From NCBI GenBank assembly GCA_002841375.1, contig PGZO01000011.1, forward strand, positions 47,907 to 111,906: a DNA stretch of 64,000 nt. Direction: 5' to 3'. Shown one piece after another: positions 9,653 through 18,936 of this stretch. How positions within the stretch are numbered: position 1 is the stretch's first letter; each line of letters starts with the position of its first letter. The notes under the pieces were generated by a model that worked only from the letters and a program-made list of their open reading frames with translations, ran no database searches and was not told where the DNA came from. This stretch comes from Firmicutes bacterium HGW-Firmicutes-7. GTDB taxonomy: Bacteria; Bacillota; Clostridia; Lachnospirales; Vallitaleaceae. Both the position numbers and the translations under genes were made by a program.

Positions 9653-10351
9653 ATGGAAGGTGAATATCAAGAAATAGATTTAAAAGAAATTATGCAAGCG
9701 ATTTTAGCGAAATGGTGGATTATTGCTTTGTTGACAATTAGTATTGCGTCATTAGGTTATTATGTAACATCAAATCATATGACACCTATTTATCAAGCAG
9801 ATACAATTCTATTCATTGGAAAAGAACAAAGTGGACTTGGTGAAATTGGCGTATCACTAAATGATTTATATACAAATGATCAGCTATTTCTTGACTACCA
9901 ACAATTGGCCAGTACTCGTTTGGTCATTGAAGAAGTAAATAAAAATTTAAATATCAACATCCCTATAGAAGATTTTAAAAGATCGATGGGTGTTTATGCT
10001 ATTGAACGCTCAAGATTATTTGGCGTGAGTTATTCTAGTACCAATCCACAATTGGCAACAGACGTTTCTAATGAGTTAGCTACACAAATTACGCTAGCGG
10101 CAGCAAAAGTTGTTAATGTCCAAAATATTAGAATAGTAGATAAAGCTATTATTCCTGTAAATCCTATTTCACCAAATCTAACAATGAATACAATAATTGC
10201 AGGTTTTTTAGGACTTGTTTTTGCACTTTTAATTATTTTTATTCATACTTATATGGATAATACCGTGAAAAAAGATGAGGACATTGAAAAATTAATAAAA
10301 CTTCCGGTAATTGGTGTTATTCCAGAGTTTAAAGGGGAGGTTAGAAAATGA
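9653..10351 (+). CDS. Wzz-type chain-length determinant / BY-kinase activator
   Basis: A 232-residue protein with two membrane segments (about 18-40 and 178-200) flanking an extracellular domain, and the proline-rich 'PVNPISPNLTMN' before the second segment that marks the Wzz/CapA/YveK family. In Gram-positives this adaptor activates the separate cytoplasmic tyrosine kinase encoded next door, and together they set polymer length. It has an 'aaggag' site and its end overlaps the kinase start by 4 bp. Confidence 0.93.
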   Translation: MEGEYQEIDLKEIMQAILAKWWIIALLTISIASLGYYVTSNHMTPIYQADTILFIGKEQSGLGEIGVSLNDLYTNDQLFLDYQQLASTRLVIEEVNKNLNINIPIEDFKRSMGVYAIERSRLFGVSYSSTNPQLATDVSNELATQITLAAAKVVNVQNIRIVDKAIIPVNPISPNLTMNTIIAGFLGLVFALLIIFIHTYMDNTVKKDEDIEKLIKLPVIGVIPEFKGEVRK

Positions 10352-11094
10352 TTAATTCAAAAAGATCAAAGGATTTAATATCATTGAATGAACCAAATTC
10401 ATTTATCGCAGAAAGTTATAAGATGTTTAGAACAAACATAAATTATTTAAATATTAATGGGAAAAATCAAGTTTTAATGCTGACAAGTTCAATGTCTGAA
10501 GAAGGGAAGACCACAACAATTTGCAATCTAGCTGTAACCATGGCAAAAGATAACAAAAAAGTTTTGCTTATTGAATGTGATCTAAGAAGACCGAGAGTTC
10601 ATGAACTATTTAAAGTAAACCAGATACCTGGACTTACTAATATTATATATGATAACCTTATCTTATCTGAAATTATTCAGCGAGTTGACAATGTAGATGG
10701 CCTTGATATACTAACATCAGGAGTGATACCTTTGCAAGCATCTGAACTTCTAAATTCGGCAGCGTTTAAAAATATTATACAGGATGCAAGAAATTTATAC
10801 GATGTTATACTTATTGATACACCGCCATTGTTGAGTGTTACAGATGCAGCGATTATTTCTCTATTAGTTGATGGTGTTATTTTAACGGTTGCAGCAAATC
10901 AAACTAAGAAATCAGTTATTAGTAAGTCGTATAAAGTCTTAAACAATATTAATTCAAATGTCTTAGGTGTGGTATTAACAAAAATGGATAACAAGAAACA
11001 TAATAAATATTATAATGATAGTTATTATAATCTTAATAATAAATATAAACCACGAAATTGGATTCAAAAGTTAATGAAGAGAGCATTTAAATAA
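10348..11094 (+). CDS. CpsD/CapB-type bacterial tyrosine kinase
   Basis: A 248-residue BY-kinase. Walker A is in 'SSMSEEGKTTTICNLAV', Walker A' in 'VLLIECDLRRPRV' and Walker B in 'DVILIDTPPLLSVTDAA'. The C-terminus carries a tyrosine cluster (KYYNDSYYNLNNKY), the usual autophosphorylation tail. It works with the upstream membrane adaptor; cycles of phosphorylation and dephosphorylation by the PHP phosphatase two genes downstream control chain length and export. The split adaptor/kinase arrangement is the Firmicute form. Confidence 0.95.
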   Translation: MINSKRSKDLISLNEPNSFIAESYKMFRTNINYLNINGKNQVLMLTSSMSEEGKTTTICNLAVTMAKDNKKVLLIECDLRRPRVHELFKVNQIPGLTNIIYDNLILSEIIQRVDNVDGLDILTSGVIPLQASELLNSAAFKNIIQDARNLYDVILIDTPPLLSVTDAAIISLLVDGVILTVAANQTKKSVISKSYKVLNNINSNVLGVVLTKMDNKKHNKYYNDSYYNLNNKYKPRNWIQKLMKRAFK

Positions 11095-11198
11095 TCTGTT
11101 GTTGGTATCAAGTGTCTATAAGTCATGAATCTATGGATAATATATACTGATTATGTTATGATTAAGTTGCTATAAATATAATAAGGAGTTCAGTTCTC

Positions 11199-12854
11199 AT
11201 GAGAAAATATTTTTCGTTAAAAATAATTGTAGGTTTGATAGTAGTATTTATCTGCCTAACAACTATTATAATATCATCCGATGAAGATGGTAATGATAAT
11301 GAAGTTTTTACAAACGTTATTAAAAATAATGACGCCTTTATAACATATAATATAGTCGATTTATTAGGTAATGGCAGTAGTCATAAATCAAAAGATGGAA
11401 TAGCAGATAAGCTTATAGGCTACGATTCCAATAATTTTTCTTTTGCAAATGGCGAACAAACATTTACCCCATATGAACAATATGGAAGTATGTTTTACGA
11501 TATTCCTGCAACCTATAAACATATATATTATATGTGTAGTTACGTTAAATCAAATTCTTCAACTGCTGGAATTGAATTTATGGATGATCCATACTTTCCT
11601 ATTTCATTACAAAGTGGAAGTGGAGAATTCGAGTTTTTGTCTGTTCTTTATGAAAAGATACTTGATGATTCAAATCTTTTAATTGCTGTTCTTGATATCG
11701 GGACGATATTTAAACCTATCACCTTTAAAAATATTCATGTAATGGATTTAACCGAAATTTTTGGTGTTGGTAATGAACCTACGATAGAATATATGGATTT
11801 AATAGTTAAAATATTGATGGATCATAGTGATTTGAGTAATAGTAAGGATATCGCACTACCTGTTGACTTTTTTGCCAATTTTGACATAAATAAGACGTAT
11901 GTAGCTAAACTGTTTCCTGATATTAATAGAAAGTCAGGTCCAATAGATTATTATGAAATATCCTACAAAGATAACAAATTTAATTATAAATATATTGGAA
12001 GCATATTAATTAGTAGTAGTAATGAAATAGGTACCTTAGATTTTGATGTAGAATCTAATAGTGAGTTTACTTTATCAGTATTAATTTCTAATAACGATAG
12101 TTCTATTAAAACATTTAATGTGTATAAAGATAATGGTAAAGCAGAGTTGCTTTATGAAGAAACGCTTGAACCTAATTCTGAAAAATTGATGGAAATTAGT
12201 ATTAATTCTAGAGAAATCCATGACAATTTAAATATGACCATAAATATTGCTAGTAATTCTGAAGTAATTGAGAAATTAATAGTAATAGATGATATTTCTA
12301 CTGATATAAGAGAGCATTGGGCAGGTAATGAAATTATTGACCTCATGATGAAGGGAATCATGTTTAATAAAATTGATCATCAATTTTTTCCGGACGACGC
12401 TATTACACGCGGTGAATTTATAACAAGCTTATCCAAAAGCTTAAAACTGCGAAAAACAGAGGATCAAATTAAGGTTTTTAAAGATTTAAATGAAGAGCAT
12501 CAGTTTTATGACTATATAAATATTGCAGCTAGTAATGGCCTAGTAAAGGGTTACCCAGATGGTTCGATTCATGTAGATAATAGTATAAAGAGACAAGATG
12601 TTGCATTAATTATTAGTAAAGTATATGAAGATAAAGGAATAGAAATAGAAACAACTAGAGTGAACGAATCATTCGTTGATTATATTAATATTGATAATTA
12701 TGCAGTAAATGCGATGAATTGGTGTATTAATAATGGAATAATTAATGGAAATAATGACAAAAAGCTCGAGCCTGATGGGAATTTAACTAGAGCAGAAGCA
12801 GCCATCTTAATTTCGAGAATTATTGATGATTTTAGTTTACAACGAATGATTTAA
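11199..12854 (+). CDS. S-layer homology (SLH) domain surface protein in the polysaccharide locus
   Basis: A 551-residue secreted protein. An N-terminal membrane or signal segment (about 8-27) is followed by a domain ending in 'DLTEIFGVGNEPTIEYMD', a motif I associate with carbohydrate-binding-like modules of phage and surface proteins. A beta-rich middle part follows, then three SLH repeats at about 370-415, 430-478 and 490-545 (FPDDAITRGEF, GYPDGSIHVDN, LEPDGNLTRAEA). SLH repeats bind pyruvylated wall polymers, so this protein probably sits on the wall and contacts the exopolysaccharide. It lies between the kinase and its phosphatase, an unusual position. Its exact role is unknown. Confidence 0.85.
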   Translation: MRKYFSLKIIVGLIVVFICLTTIIISSDEDGNDNEVFTNVIKNNDAFITYNIVDLLGNGSSHKSKDGIADKLIGYDSNNFSFANGEQTFTPYEQYGSMFYDIPATYKHIYYMCSYVKSNSSTAGIEFMDDPYFPISLQSGSGEFEFLSVLYEKILDDSNLLIAVLDIGTIFKPITFKNIHVMDLTEIFGVGNEPTIEYMDLIVKILMDHSDLSNSKDIALPVDFFANFDINKTYVAKLFPDINRKSGPIDYYEISYKDNKFNYKYIGSILISSSNEIGTLDFDVESNSEFTLSVLISNNDSSIKTFNVYKDNGKAELLYEETLEPNSEKLMEISINSREIHDNLNMTINIASNSEVIEKLIVIDDISTDIREHWAGNEIIDLMMKGIMFNKIDHQFFPDDAITRGEFITSLSKSLKLRKTEDQIKVFKDLNEEHQFYDYINIAASNGLVKGYPDGSIHVDNSIKRQDVALIISKVYEDKGIEIETTRVNESFVDYINIDNYAVNAMNWCINNGIINGNNDKKLEPDGNLTRAEAAILISRIIDDFSLQRMI

Positions 12855-12868
12855 AACGAGGTGCTATT

Positions 12869-13588
12869 ATGATGGATATACATAGTCATATAATTTATGG
12901 TATAGATGATGGCGCAAAGACTATGGAAGATGCAGTTGCAATGATTAATATGGCATATGATGATGGCATTCGTTCAATGATTGCAACACCACATTATCAT
13001 GAAAATTTTAAATATGATACTGGACAAATGGAAACGCGATTTCAAATTATTGTGGACAAGTTTAAAAAAGATAAACCAGATATGAAGTTTTATCTAGGAA
13101 ATGAAGCATACCTTGATGAATATACTTTGGAAGCATTATTGAACGGTAAATGTAAGACATTAGGTGGAAGCCGATATGTCTTAGTCGAATTAAGCTACAA
13201 CGCACCGCTCAAAATGATAAAGAATATATTATTTGATATTATGATAAAAGGATATGTACCAATTATTGCACACTGTGAACGTTTAATAAAAACTAAAGAT
13301 GATTTTAGGAGAGTTGTTGAATTAAAAGAAATGGGATGTTTTATGCAAATTAATGCAAGTATATTATTAAATGGTACAAAAAAAAGATGGTTAAGACGAT
13401 GGCTAATCAATAGATTAAAGGATCATACAATAAGTTTTATATCATCTGATGCACATGATATTAATTATAGACGTCCACTGCTTATGGATACTTATACCAA
13501 AGTATACAAAAAGGTTGGGAAAGATATTGCTAACAATGTTTTTATCTATAATCCTCAAAAGATTGTAACTGGTGGAACGATTATATAA
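12869..13588 (+). CDS. CpsB/CapC-type PHP tyrosine phosphatase
   Basis: A 239-residue PHP-fold phosphatase. Metal-binding motifs are visible: 'DIHSHIIYGIDDGAK' at the N-terminus, 'TPHYHE', 'IIAHCERL' and 'FISSDAHD' near the end. The family dephosphorylates the BY-kinase tail and so resets the export cycle. It follows the SLH gene by 14 bp with a 'gaggtg' site, and the mannose-1-phosphate guanylyltransferase gene follows in the same operon. Confidence 0.93.
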   Translation: MMDIHSHIIYGIDDGAKTMEDAVAMINMAYDDGIRSMIATPHYHENFKYDTGQMETRFQIIVDKFKKDKPDMKFYLGNEAYLDEYTLEALLNGKCKTLGGSRYVLVELSYNAPLKMIKNILFDIMIKGYVPIIAHCERLIKTKDDFRRVVELKEMGCFMQINASILLNGTKKRWLRRWLINRLKDHTISFISSDAHDINYRRPLLMDTYTKVYKKVGKDIANNVFIYNPQKIVTGGTII

Positions 13589-13603
13589 CGAAGGAGAATT
13601 TAC

Positions 13604-14650
13604 ATGATTTGTGCATATATTATGGCAGGAGGTTCGGGTGAACGTTTCTGGCCACTATCAACACCTGAGAAACCAAAACAATTGCTTAAATTGTTTTCTG
13701 ATAAAAGTATGATTAGAGAGACAGTGGAAAGAATATTACCATTAATTCCTGCAGAAAGAATATTTATTGGAACAAATATAATGCAAGCAGAAGGGATTAA
13801 AGAGGAGTTGCCTATGCTTTCTCAAGGGAATATCGTTATTGAACCAGCATTTAAAGATACTGCTGCAGCAATTGGATATGGTGCATTATATATTAATAAT
13901 AGATACAAAGATGCATGTATGATTGTATTAGCATCAGATCATTTAATTGAAAATGCAGATAAATTTAGAAAAAACCTTGAAATTTCTGCTAGAGAAGCAA
14001 TTTTTAACAATACTATAGTTACATTGGGAATTAAACCAACTCGTCCAGAAACTGGTTATGGATATATAGAAACAGATAAAAATATTACTTATGATAAAAT
14101 ATTTTCTGTTGATAGATTTTGGGAAAAGCCAAATAGAGAAAATGCAGAAGAATACATGAATGCAGGCAATTTTTTGTGGAATAGTGGAATATTTGTATTT
14201 AAGATTAGTACAATTCTTGAGGAAATCGAAAGGTATATGCCAAAGCATTCTGCAATTCTTAAAGAAATTAACGAAGAGATCGCTGCCGGTTATATGAACA
14301 AAGAGTTAGCTGAAAAAACAGCATTATACTTTGGAAAATTCCATAAGATATCTATTGATTTTGGTGTAATGGAACGTTCTACACGTATTAAAGTAATTCC
14401 TAGTGACTTTGGTTGGAACGACATCGGTAGTTTTGTAGCTTTTAGAGATGTATTTGAAGCTGATGATAACGGAAATATTATTTTAAATACCCGTGTGAGA
14501 CAAATAGACGCTAATGATAATATTATTATTTCTGATGATTTAGAAGTTGGTATTGTTGGAATTAGCAATATTGTTTTAGTTCAAACTGGAAAAAAGCTAT
14601 TAATTTGTGATGCAAATCGTGCACAAGATATAAAACGAATAATAAGTTAG
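13604..14650 (+). CDS. manC: Mannose-1-phosphate guanylyltransferase
   Basis: A 348-residue nucleotidyltransferase making GDP-mannose from mannose-1-phosphate and GTP. It has the 'GGSGERFWPLSTPEKPKQLL' signature at the N-terminus and 'FWEKPN' in the sugar-binding part. It is the short form without the C-terminal phosphomannose isomerase domain. Its presence implies that mannose or a GDP-mannose-derived sugar (fucose, rhamnose and so on) is part of the exopolysaccharide. An 'aaggag' site precedes the ATG. Confidence 0.93.
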   Translation: MICAYIMAGGSGERFWPLSTPEKPKQLLKLFSDKSMIRETVERILPLIPAERIFIGTNIMQAEGIKEELPMLSQGNIVIEPAFKDTAAAIGYGALYINNRYKDACMIVLASDHLIENADKFRKNLEISAREAIFNNTIVTLGIKPTRPETGYGYIETDKNITYDKIFSVDRFWEKPNRENAEEYMNAGNFLWNSGIFVFKISTILEEIERYMPKHSAILKEINEEIAAGYMNKELAEKTALYFGKFHKISIDFGVMERSTRIKVIPSDFGWNDIGSFVAFRDVFEADDNGNIILNTRVRQIDANDNIIISDDLEVGIVGISNIVLVQTGKKLLICDANRAQDIKRIIS

Positions 14651-14672
14651 CGTTATAAATTAAGGAGAAAAT

Positions 14673-15332
14673 ATGTATAAGTTATTCTTAACTAGACACG
14701 GTGAGACAATATGGAATACTGAAAGAAGAATGCAAGGACATAATAATTCTCCACTGAGTGAACTAGGCATTAAGCAAGCTAACTGGCTCTTTGATAGGTT
14801 AAAGGATGAAAATATTGATGTGGTTCTTTCTAGTCCCCTAGGAAGAGCATTACAAACTGCAGATGTATTAATATCAAATAGAGCTATTGAAATTGTTATA
14901 GTGGATGAGCTTAAGGAAATTAATCTAGGATGCTGGGAAGGTTGTAGATCAGAAGTAGTTGAAAGAGATTTTCCCCATGAATATTATTGTTTTTGGAATG
15001 AACCACATAATTATGTGCCAATTGACGGTGAAAGCTTCGAAGAATTAAAGAAAAGAGCTAAATACTTTTTACATACCATTCTTCCTAAATATAAAGAAAA
15101 AAATGTTTTAATTGTTGCACATGCTGTTGTAATTAAGGTGCTACTAAATGTTATTGAAACGAAGGGAGAAATATCTAGGCTTTGGGAGGGTACACCTATC
15201 TTTCCAACAAGCTTATCTACCTTGAAGGTTAAAAATGATAAGATACAAATCGATTGTATAGGTGATACAAGTCACTACAAAGAGAAATTAAAAAGTGGAT
15301 GGTTTTCAGAAGAAGAGCTTGATCAAAAATAA
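14673..15332 (+). CDS. Histidine phosphatase family protein (phosphoglycerate mutase-like)
   Basis: A 219-residue branch-1 histidine phosphatase. 'LTRHGETIWNTERRMQGH' carries the RHG catalytic histidine, 'SSPLGRALQTA' the second arginine, and 'VAHAVVIKVLL' the second catalytic histidine. It resembles the broad group annotated as phosphoglycerate mutase or alpha-ribazole phosphatase. No cobalamin genes are nearby, so a role in sugar-phosphate handling next to manC is as likely. Substrate unknown. Confidence 0.88.
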   Translation: MYKLFLTRHGETIWNTERRMQGHNNSPLSELGIKQANWLFDRLKDENIDVVLSSPLGRALQTADVLISNRAIEIVIVDELKEINLGCWEGCRSEVVERDFPHEYYCFWNEPHNYVPIDGESFEELKKRAKYFLHTILPKYKEKNVLIVAHAVVIKVLLNVIETKGEISRLWEGTPIFPTSLSTLKVKNDKIQIDCIGDTSHYKEKLKSGWFSEEELDQK

Positions 15333-15406
15333 TAGGCAAATATTAATAGCATTAATGGTTAGAAAATATACATATAAAATTTAGTGATCATATAGAAAGG
15401 AATAAA

Positions 15407-17554
15407 ATGGAACAAGCTAGAGCATTATTAAAGAAACTCTATGGCTACGAGCGCTTTAGAGAAGGTCAAGAGGATGTAATCAGAAATATATTAGAAGGTA
15501 ATGATTGTTTAGTGATTATGCCAACGGGAGGCGGAAAATCGGTATGTTATCAAATACCGGGGCTGATTTTTGAAGGAATTACGTTAATAATATCACCTCT
15601 AATTTCGCTGATGAAAGATCAAGTGGATAGTTTGGTAGATATGGGTATATCCGCTACGTTGATTAATAGTACAGTTAGTGCTACAGAATTACGAAAAAGA
15701 GTAGAGGATACAATTAATGGGAAGTATAAACTTGTTTACGTCGCACCAGAACGACTTGATACGCCATTAATGATGGACATAGTACTAAAGTGTAAAATAT
15801 CCCATATTGCAATTGATGAAGCACATTGTGTTTCGCAGTGGGGACATGATTTTAGAAGTGCTTATTTAGATATTCATGCATTCATTCGTAAAATACCGAC
15901 TAAACCTGTCGTCTCAGCTTTTACAGCAACAGCAACACCTCATGTTAAAGAGGATATAATCCTTCAAATCAAGCAGCAAAATCCCAAAGTTTTTCAATAT
16001 GGTTATGATCGTAGCAATCTTCAATATTTTGTCTTAAAAGGTGTTAACAAAAAACAGTTTGTTTTAGATTATGTTAGTAAAAATCAAAGCGAGTCTGGTA
16101 TTATATATTGTTCAACACGCAAGGAGACAGAAAAAGTCTACGAGCTTCTAATAAAAAAAGGGGCGAATGCAGCACTGTATCATGCTGGGCTTACGATTAA
16201 TCAACGTAAAACACAACAAGAATTATTTTTATATGACCACGCAAATGTTATTGTTGCTACCAATGCTTTTGGCATGGGTATAGATAAATCTAATGTGAGG
16301 TACATTCTTCATTATAATATGCCAGAAAATATTGAAGCATATTATCAAGAAGCTGGTCGTGCAGGACGAGATGGCGAAACCTCAGAGTGTATTTTACTTT
16401 TTAGCCCTCAAGATGTACAGGTAAGGAGATATCTTATTGACCAATTAGAAGAAAAAGAACCTACTTATTTAGCACATCGTTATGATAAGCTTCAACAGAT
16501 GACCCATTACTGCCATATTACGACTTGCCTTAGAAAGCATATTTTAAATTATTTTGGAGAAGATCATCCTGATTACTGTGGAAAGTGTAGCAATTGTTCC
16601 GATGAGATGATTAAAGAGGATGTTACGATAGATGCAATGAAGGTGATTTCTTGTGTTCTACGAATGAAAGAACGATTTGGGACTGCTAGTGTTTCGGAAG
16701 TATTAAAAGGGTCTAACAATAAAAAAATAAAGCAAAATCGTTTTGATCGTCTTTCTACCTATGGGTTATTAAAGGCGTGGACTTTATCTGATATTAAAGA
16801 CTTTATTAGTAAATTAATTGCGGATGGGTATTTAGAACAGTCTACCGATGAATATCCAACACTGTGTGTTACAAATCTTGGACGATCCGTTATCAAACAA
16901 GAAGTTCAAGTGATACATAACCAGTTAATTGCTAGGGAAATAGTGCCTATTGACGGATTGTTTGAGCGCTTAAGAGCGTTAAGGAAAAGATTAGCAGAGG
17001 AAGCTGGGTTACCACCATATACTATTTTTCCTGATAAATCATTAAGAGAGATGTGTCAATTTTTGCCTACTTATAAAACGGCAATGATGAATATTAATGG
17101 TGTAGGAGAAGTAAAGTATGAAAAGTATGGTGAATTTTTTATTGATATAATCCAAGCATATATGATTGAAGAAGGATATGAAATCCAAGTACCAACACAT
17201 ACAACTATGCCGACAATTTCTAAAAAAGTCGTGAAAAAATCTACTGAAGCTTCGGCTATACAAAGTGCTGAGTTATTTGTGAAGCTTGGTTCTATCCAAG
17301 CGGTAGCAGAAGAAAGGGCACTTAAAATACGAACGGTTGAAGACCATATTTTCAAAGCATATGAGGAAGGTTATAAAATAGATTTAACAACGTTTATTCC
17401 AAGTGGACACCAAGAAATTATTGAAGCAGCTATTGAAAAAGCTGGGACAAGCAAATTAAGTCCTATTAAAGAATTGTGCCCAAGAGATATAACATATAAT
17501 GCAATAAAGGCAGTCATTGCGATTAAAGCTAGAAGTGACAGACCCACACGCTAG
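15407..17554 (+). CDS. recQ: ATP-dependent DNA helicase RecQ
   Basis: A 715-residue superfamily 2 helicase. Walker A is in 'MPTGGGKSVCYQIP', the DEAH box in 'IDEAHCVSQWGHDFR', and motif VI in 'YYQEAGRAGRDG'. The RecQ zinc-binding cysteines end in 'YCGKCSNC' (about residue 390), a winged-helix region follows, then an HRDC domain (about 505-585) and a C-terminal helical extension with a helix-turn-helix-like repeat. It unwinds recombination and replication intermediates. The full length and intact motifs argue for function. Confidence 0.95.
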   Translation: MEQARALLKKLYGYERFREGQEDVIRNILEGNDCLVIMPTGGGKSVCYQIPGLIFEGITLIISPLISLMKDQVDSLVDMGISATLINSTVSATELRKRVEDTINGKYKLVYVAPERLDTPLMMDIVLKCKISHIAIDEAHCVSQWGHDFRSAYLDIHAFIRKIPTKPVVSAFTATATPHVKEDIILQIKQQNPKVFQYGYDRSNLQYFVLKGVNKKQFVLDYVSKNQSESGIIYCSTRKETEKVYELLIKKGANAALYHAGLTINQRKTQQELFLYDHANVIVATNAFGMGIDKSNVRYILHYNMPENIEAYYQEAGRAGRDGETSECILLFSPQDVQVRRYLIDQLEEKEPTYLAHRYDKLQQMTHYCHITTCLRKHILNYFGEDHPDYCGKCSNCSDEMIKEDVTIDAMKVISCVLRMKERFGTASVSEVLKGSNNKKIKQNRFDRLSTYGLLKAWTLSDIKDFISKLIADGYLEQSTDEYPTLCVTNLGRSVIKQEVQVIHNQLIAREIVPIDGLFERLRALRKRLAEEAGLPPYTIFPDKSLREMCQFLPTYKTAMMNINGVGEVKYEKYGEFFIDIIQAYMIEEGYEIQVPTHTTMPTISKKVVKKSTEASAIQSAELFVKLGSIQAVAEERALKIRTVEDHIFKAYEEGYKIDLTTFIPSGHQEIIEAAIEKAGTSKLSPIKELCPRDITYNAIKAVIAIKARSDRPTR

Positions 17555-17585
17555 CGTAAAGTTACTCATCTTTTTTATAATAATA

Positions 17586-17614
17586 TTGACAGAATAAACG
17601 GTAAATGTTACAAT
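17586..17614 (+). promoter_or_regulatory. SigA-type promoter for the c-di-GMP riboswitch transcript
   Basis: A perfect -35 TTGACA is followed by a 17-base spacer and a near-consensus -10 TACAAT. Transcription would start near 17621, about 55 bases before the aptamer, which is a sensible position. Confidence 0.8.
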
Positions 17615-17675
17615 TATATTACAAAATCTTAAATTAGTTGAAAAATATATACATAAAAATGCGAATAGTTCTAAA

Positions 17676-17756
17676 AAAGGGGCAAACTTATTAAAAAATA
17701 AGGACGCAAAGCTAGAAGTCTAAGGTGTTTTATACTATGATCGTTCAGTTGCTATT
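17676..17756 (+). ncRNA. Cyclic di-GMP-I (GEMM) riboswitch aptamer
   Basis: The conserved GEMM-I elements appear in order: 'ggggcaaac', a short hairpin (cttatt / aataag), the invariant 'gacgcaaagc', a second arm starting 'agaagtctaag', and the closing 'gttgct'. The 5' 'gggcaa' can pair with the 3' 'ttgct' to form P1. The aptamer lies about 215 bp before a surface-protein gene. The closing strand is also the 5' arm of the terminator that follows, so ligand binding should favour readthrough (an ON switch); that last point is inference. Confidence 0.93.
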
Positions 17757-17796
17757 AATTCTTGTTGCGAGAATTTATAGCAACTTTTTATTTTTT
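17748..17796 (+). terminator. Riboswitch expression platform: intrinsic terminator
   Basis: A 15-bp stem with one mismatch (gttgctattaattct / agaatttatagcaac, 7-base loop) is followed by a long T-rich run. The first six bases of the stem are the 3' closing strand of the GEMM aptamer, so aptamer folding and terminator formation exclude each other. Confidence 0.9.
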
Positions 17797-17972
17797 GAAG
17801 CAGTATATCATTATCTTCAGCAATGAGAGCAGATAAAAGAGATGTCGCTTCAAAGGAAATAGTGCATTATATTTTGGAAATCGAGATACGAAGGGACTTC
17901 AATCGTTAAACTGACTAAGTAGCTAGTGTAAATATTTTAAATTGGGTGAACTATGATTAGGAGGATAAGAAA

Positions 17973-18875
17973 ATGAAGAAGCTTGAAAAGCTAGTTTATG
18001 TTATTTTAGGCATGGTATTAATGGTGATTTTGAGTTCAACTGCCGTTCCAGTTATCGCAGCAATGGTAGAAAAGAAAATCACTGTCGCTACTGGTGTCAA
18101 TATGTACTTTGATGATGTTAAACTTGATGCAGTGGATGCTAATGGTAATCAAGTGAAAGCTTTTGTTTATAATGGCACCACCTATTTGCCCGTTAGAGCT
18201 GTAGCAGAAGCAATAGGAAAACCAGTTTTTTGGGAAGGGGCAACGAATAGTGTGTTTATAGGGACGCATGATTTGTCGTTCAAACCAATTATCGACCAAA
18301 ATGATAGGGGTGCAATTCAATGGGAGGATAAAGCACTTGAAAATATGATACGAAGTTATATAGGAAATAAGTCAGACCCGATATACGAAGAAGATTTGAA
18401 TTTTATAAATTCTATTGAAATATGGGGTTCCGCTTATTTATACATCAACGGTAAGGATTCAAAAGGACAAGGAAGGAATGCTGACGCTTGGATAGATGAA
18501 AATGGCTTTAATTTAGAAGGAGATAAATACATCACCGAAAGGGGTGGTATTGAGATTCTTAATGATTTGCAATATTGTAAAAATCTTACTGATGTAAATA
18601 TTAATTTTAATCCTGTGAAGGATATAAGTGTTTTTTCAAAATTGACTAAAGTTACAAGAGTGTTCTTGTGTGTGACTGATATCACTAACCTAGATCTTGG
18701 TGTATTCAAAAACATGACACAACTGGAATGGCTTTGGCTAGATCATAATAATATTAGTGATATTTCATCTTTAAGCAAGCTTACCAATCTTGTTTCTTTG
18801 AACTTGAGAAATACAAAGGTAAAAGATATCTCACCAATTAAAAATTTACAAATTCAATATCTATATACGGACTGA
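17973..18875 (+). CDS. Secreted stalk-domain / leucine-rich repeat surface protein under c-di-GMP riboswitch control
   Basis: A 300-residue protein with a signal peptide (about 1-33), a copper-amine-oxidase-N-like 'stalk' domain (about 36-92; 'DAVDANGNQVKAFVYNGTTY' and 'LPVRAVAEAIGKPVFWEG') and internalin-like leucine-rich repeats at about 170-300 (LTDVNINFNPVKDISVFSKL, LEWLWLDHNNISDISSLSKL). It has no SLH or sortase anchor. The riboswitch leader implies that c-di-GMP controls it, so a role in attachment or matrix is likely but inferred. It has an 'aggagg' site. The next gene, also leucine-rich, probably belongs to the same transcript. Confidence 0.85.
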   Translation: MKKLEKLVYVILGMVLMVILSSTAVPVIAAMVEKKITVATGVNMYFDDVKLDAVDANGNQVKAFVYNGTTYLPVRAVAEAIGKPVFWEGATNSVFIGTHDLSFKPIIDQNDRGAIQWEDKALENMIRSYIGNKSDPIYEEDLNFINSIEIWGSAYLYINGKDSKGQGRNADAWIDENGFNLEGDKYITERGGIEILNDLQYCKNLTDVNINFNPVKDISVFSKLTKVTRVFLCVTDITNLDLGVFKNMTQLEWLWLDHNNISDISSLSKLTNLVSLNLRNTKVKDISPIKNLQIQYLYTD

Positions 18876-18936
18876 ATTAATATAAAGTAACAACGTATCG
18901 TTAATTTGTTTTTAATATAGTTTGAGGGGTGAGATC

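Noticed and set aside
18036..18320. Minus-strand ORF opposite the stalk/LRR gene
   Set aside because: It lacks a ribosome site and lies fully antisense to a gene with clear domains; a shadow frame.
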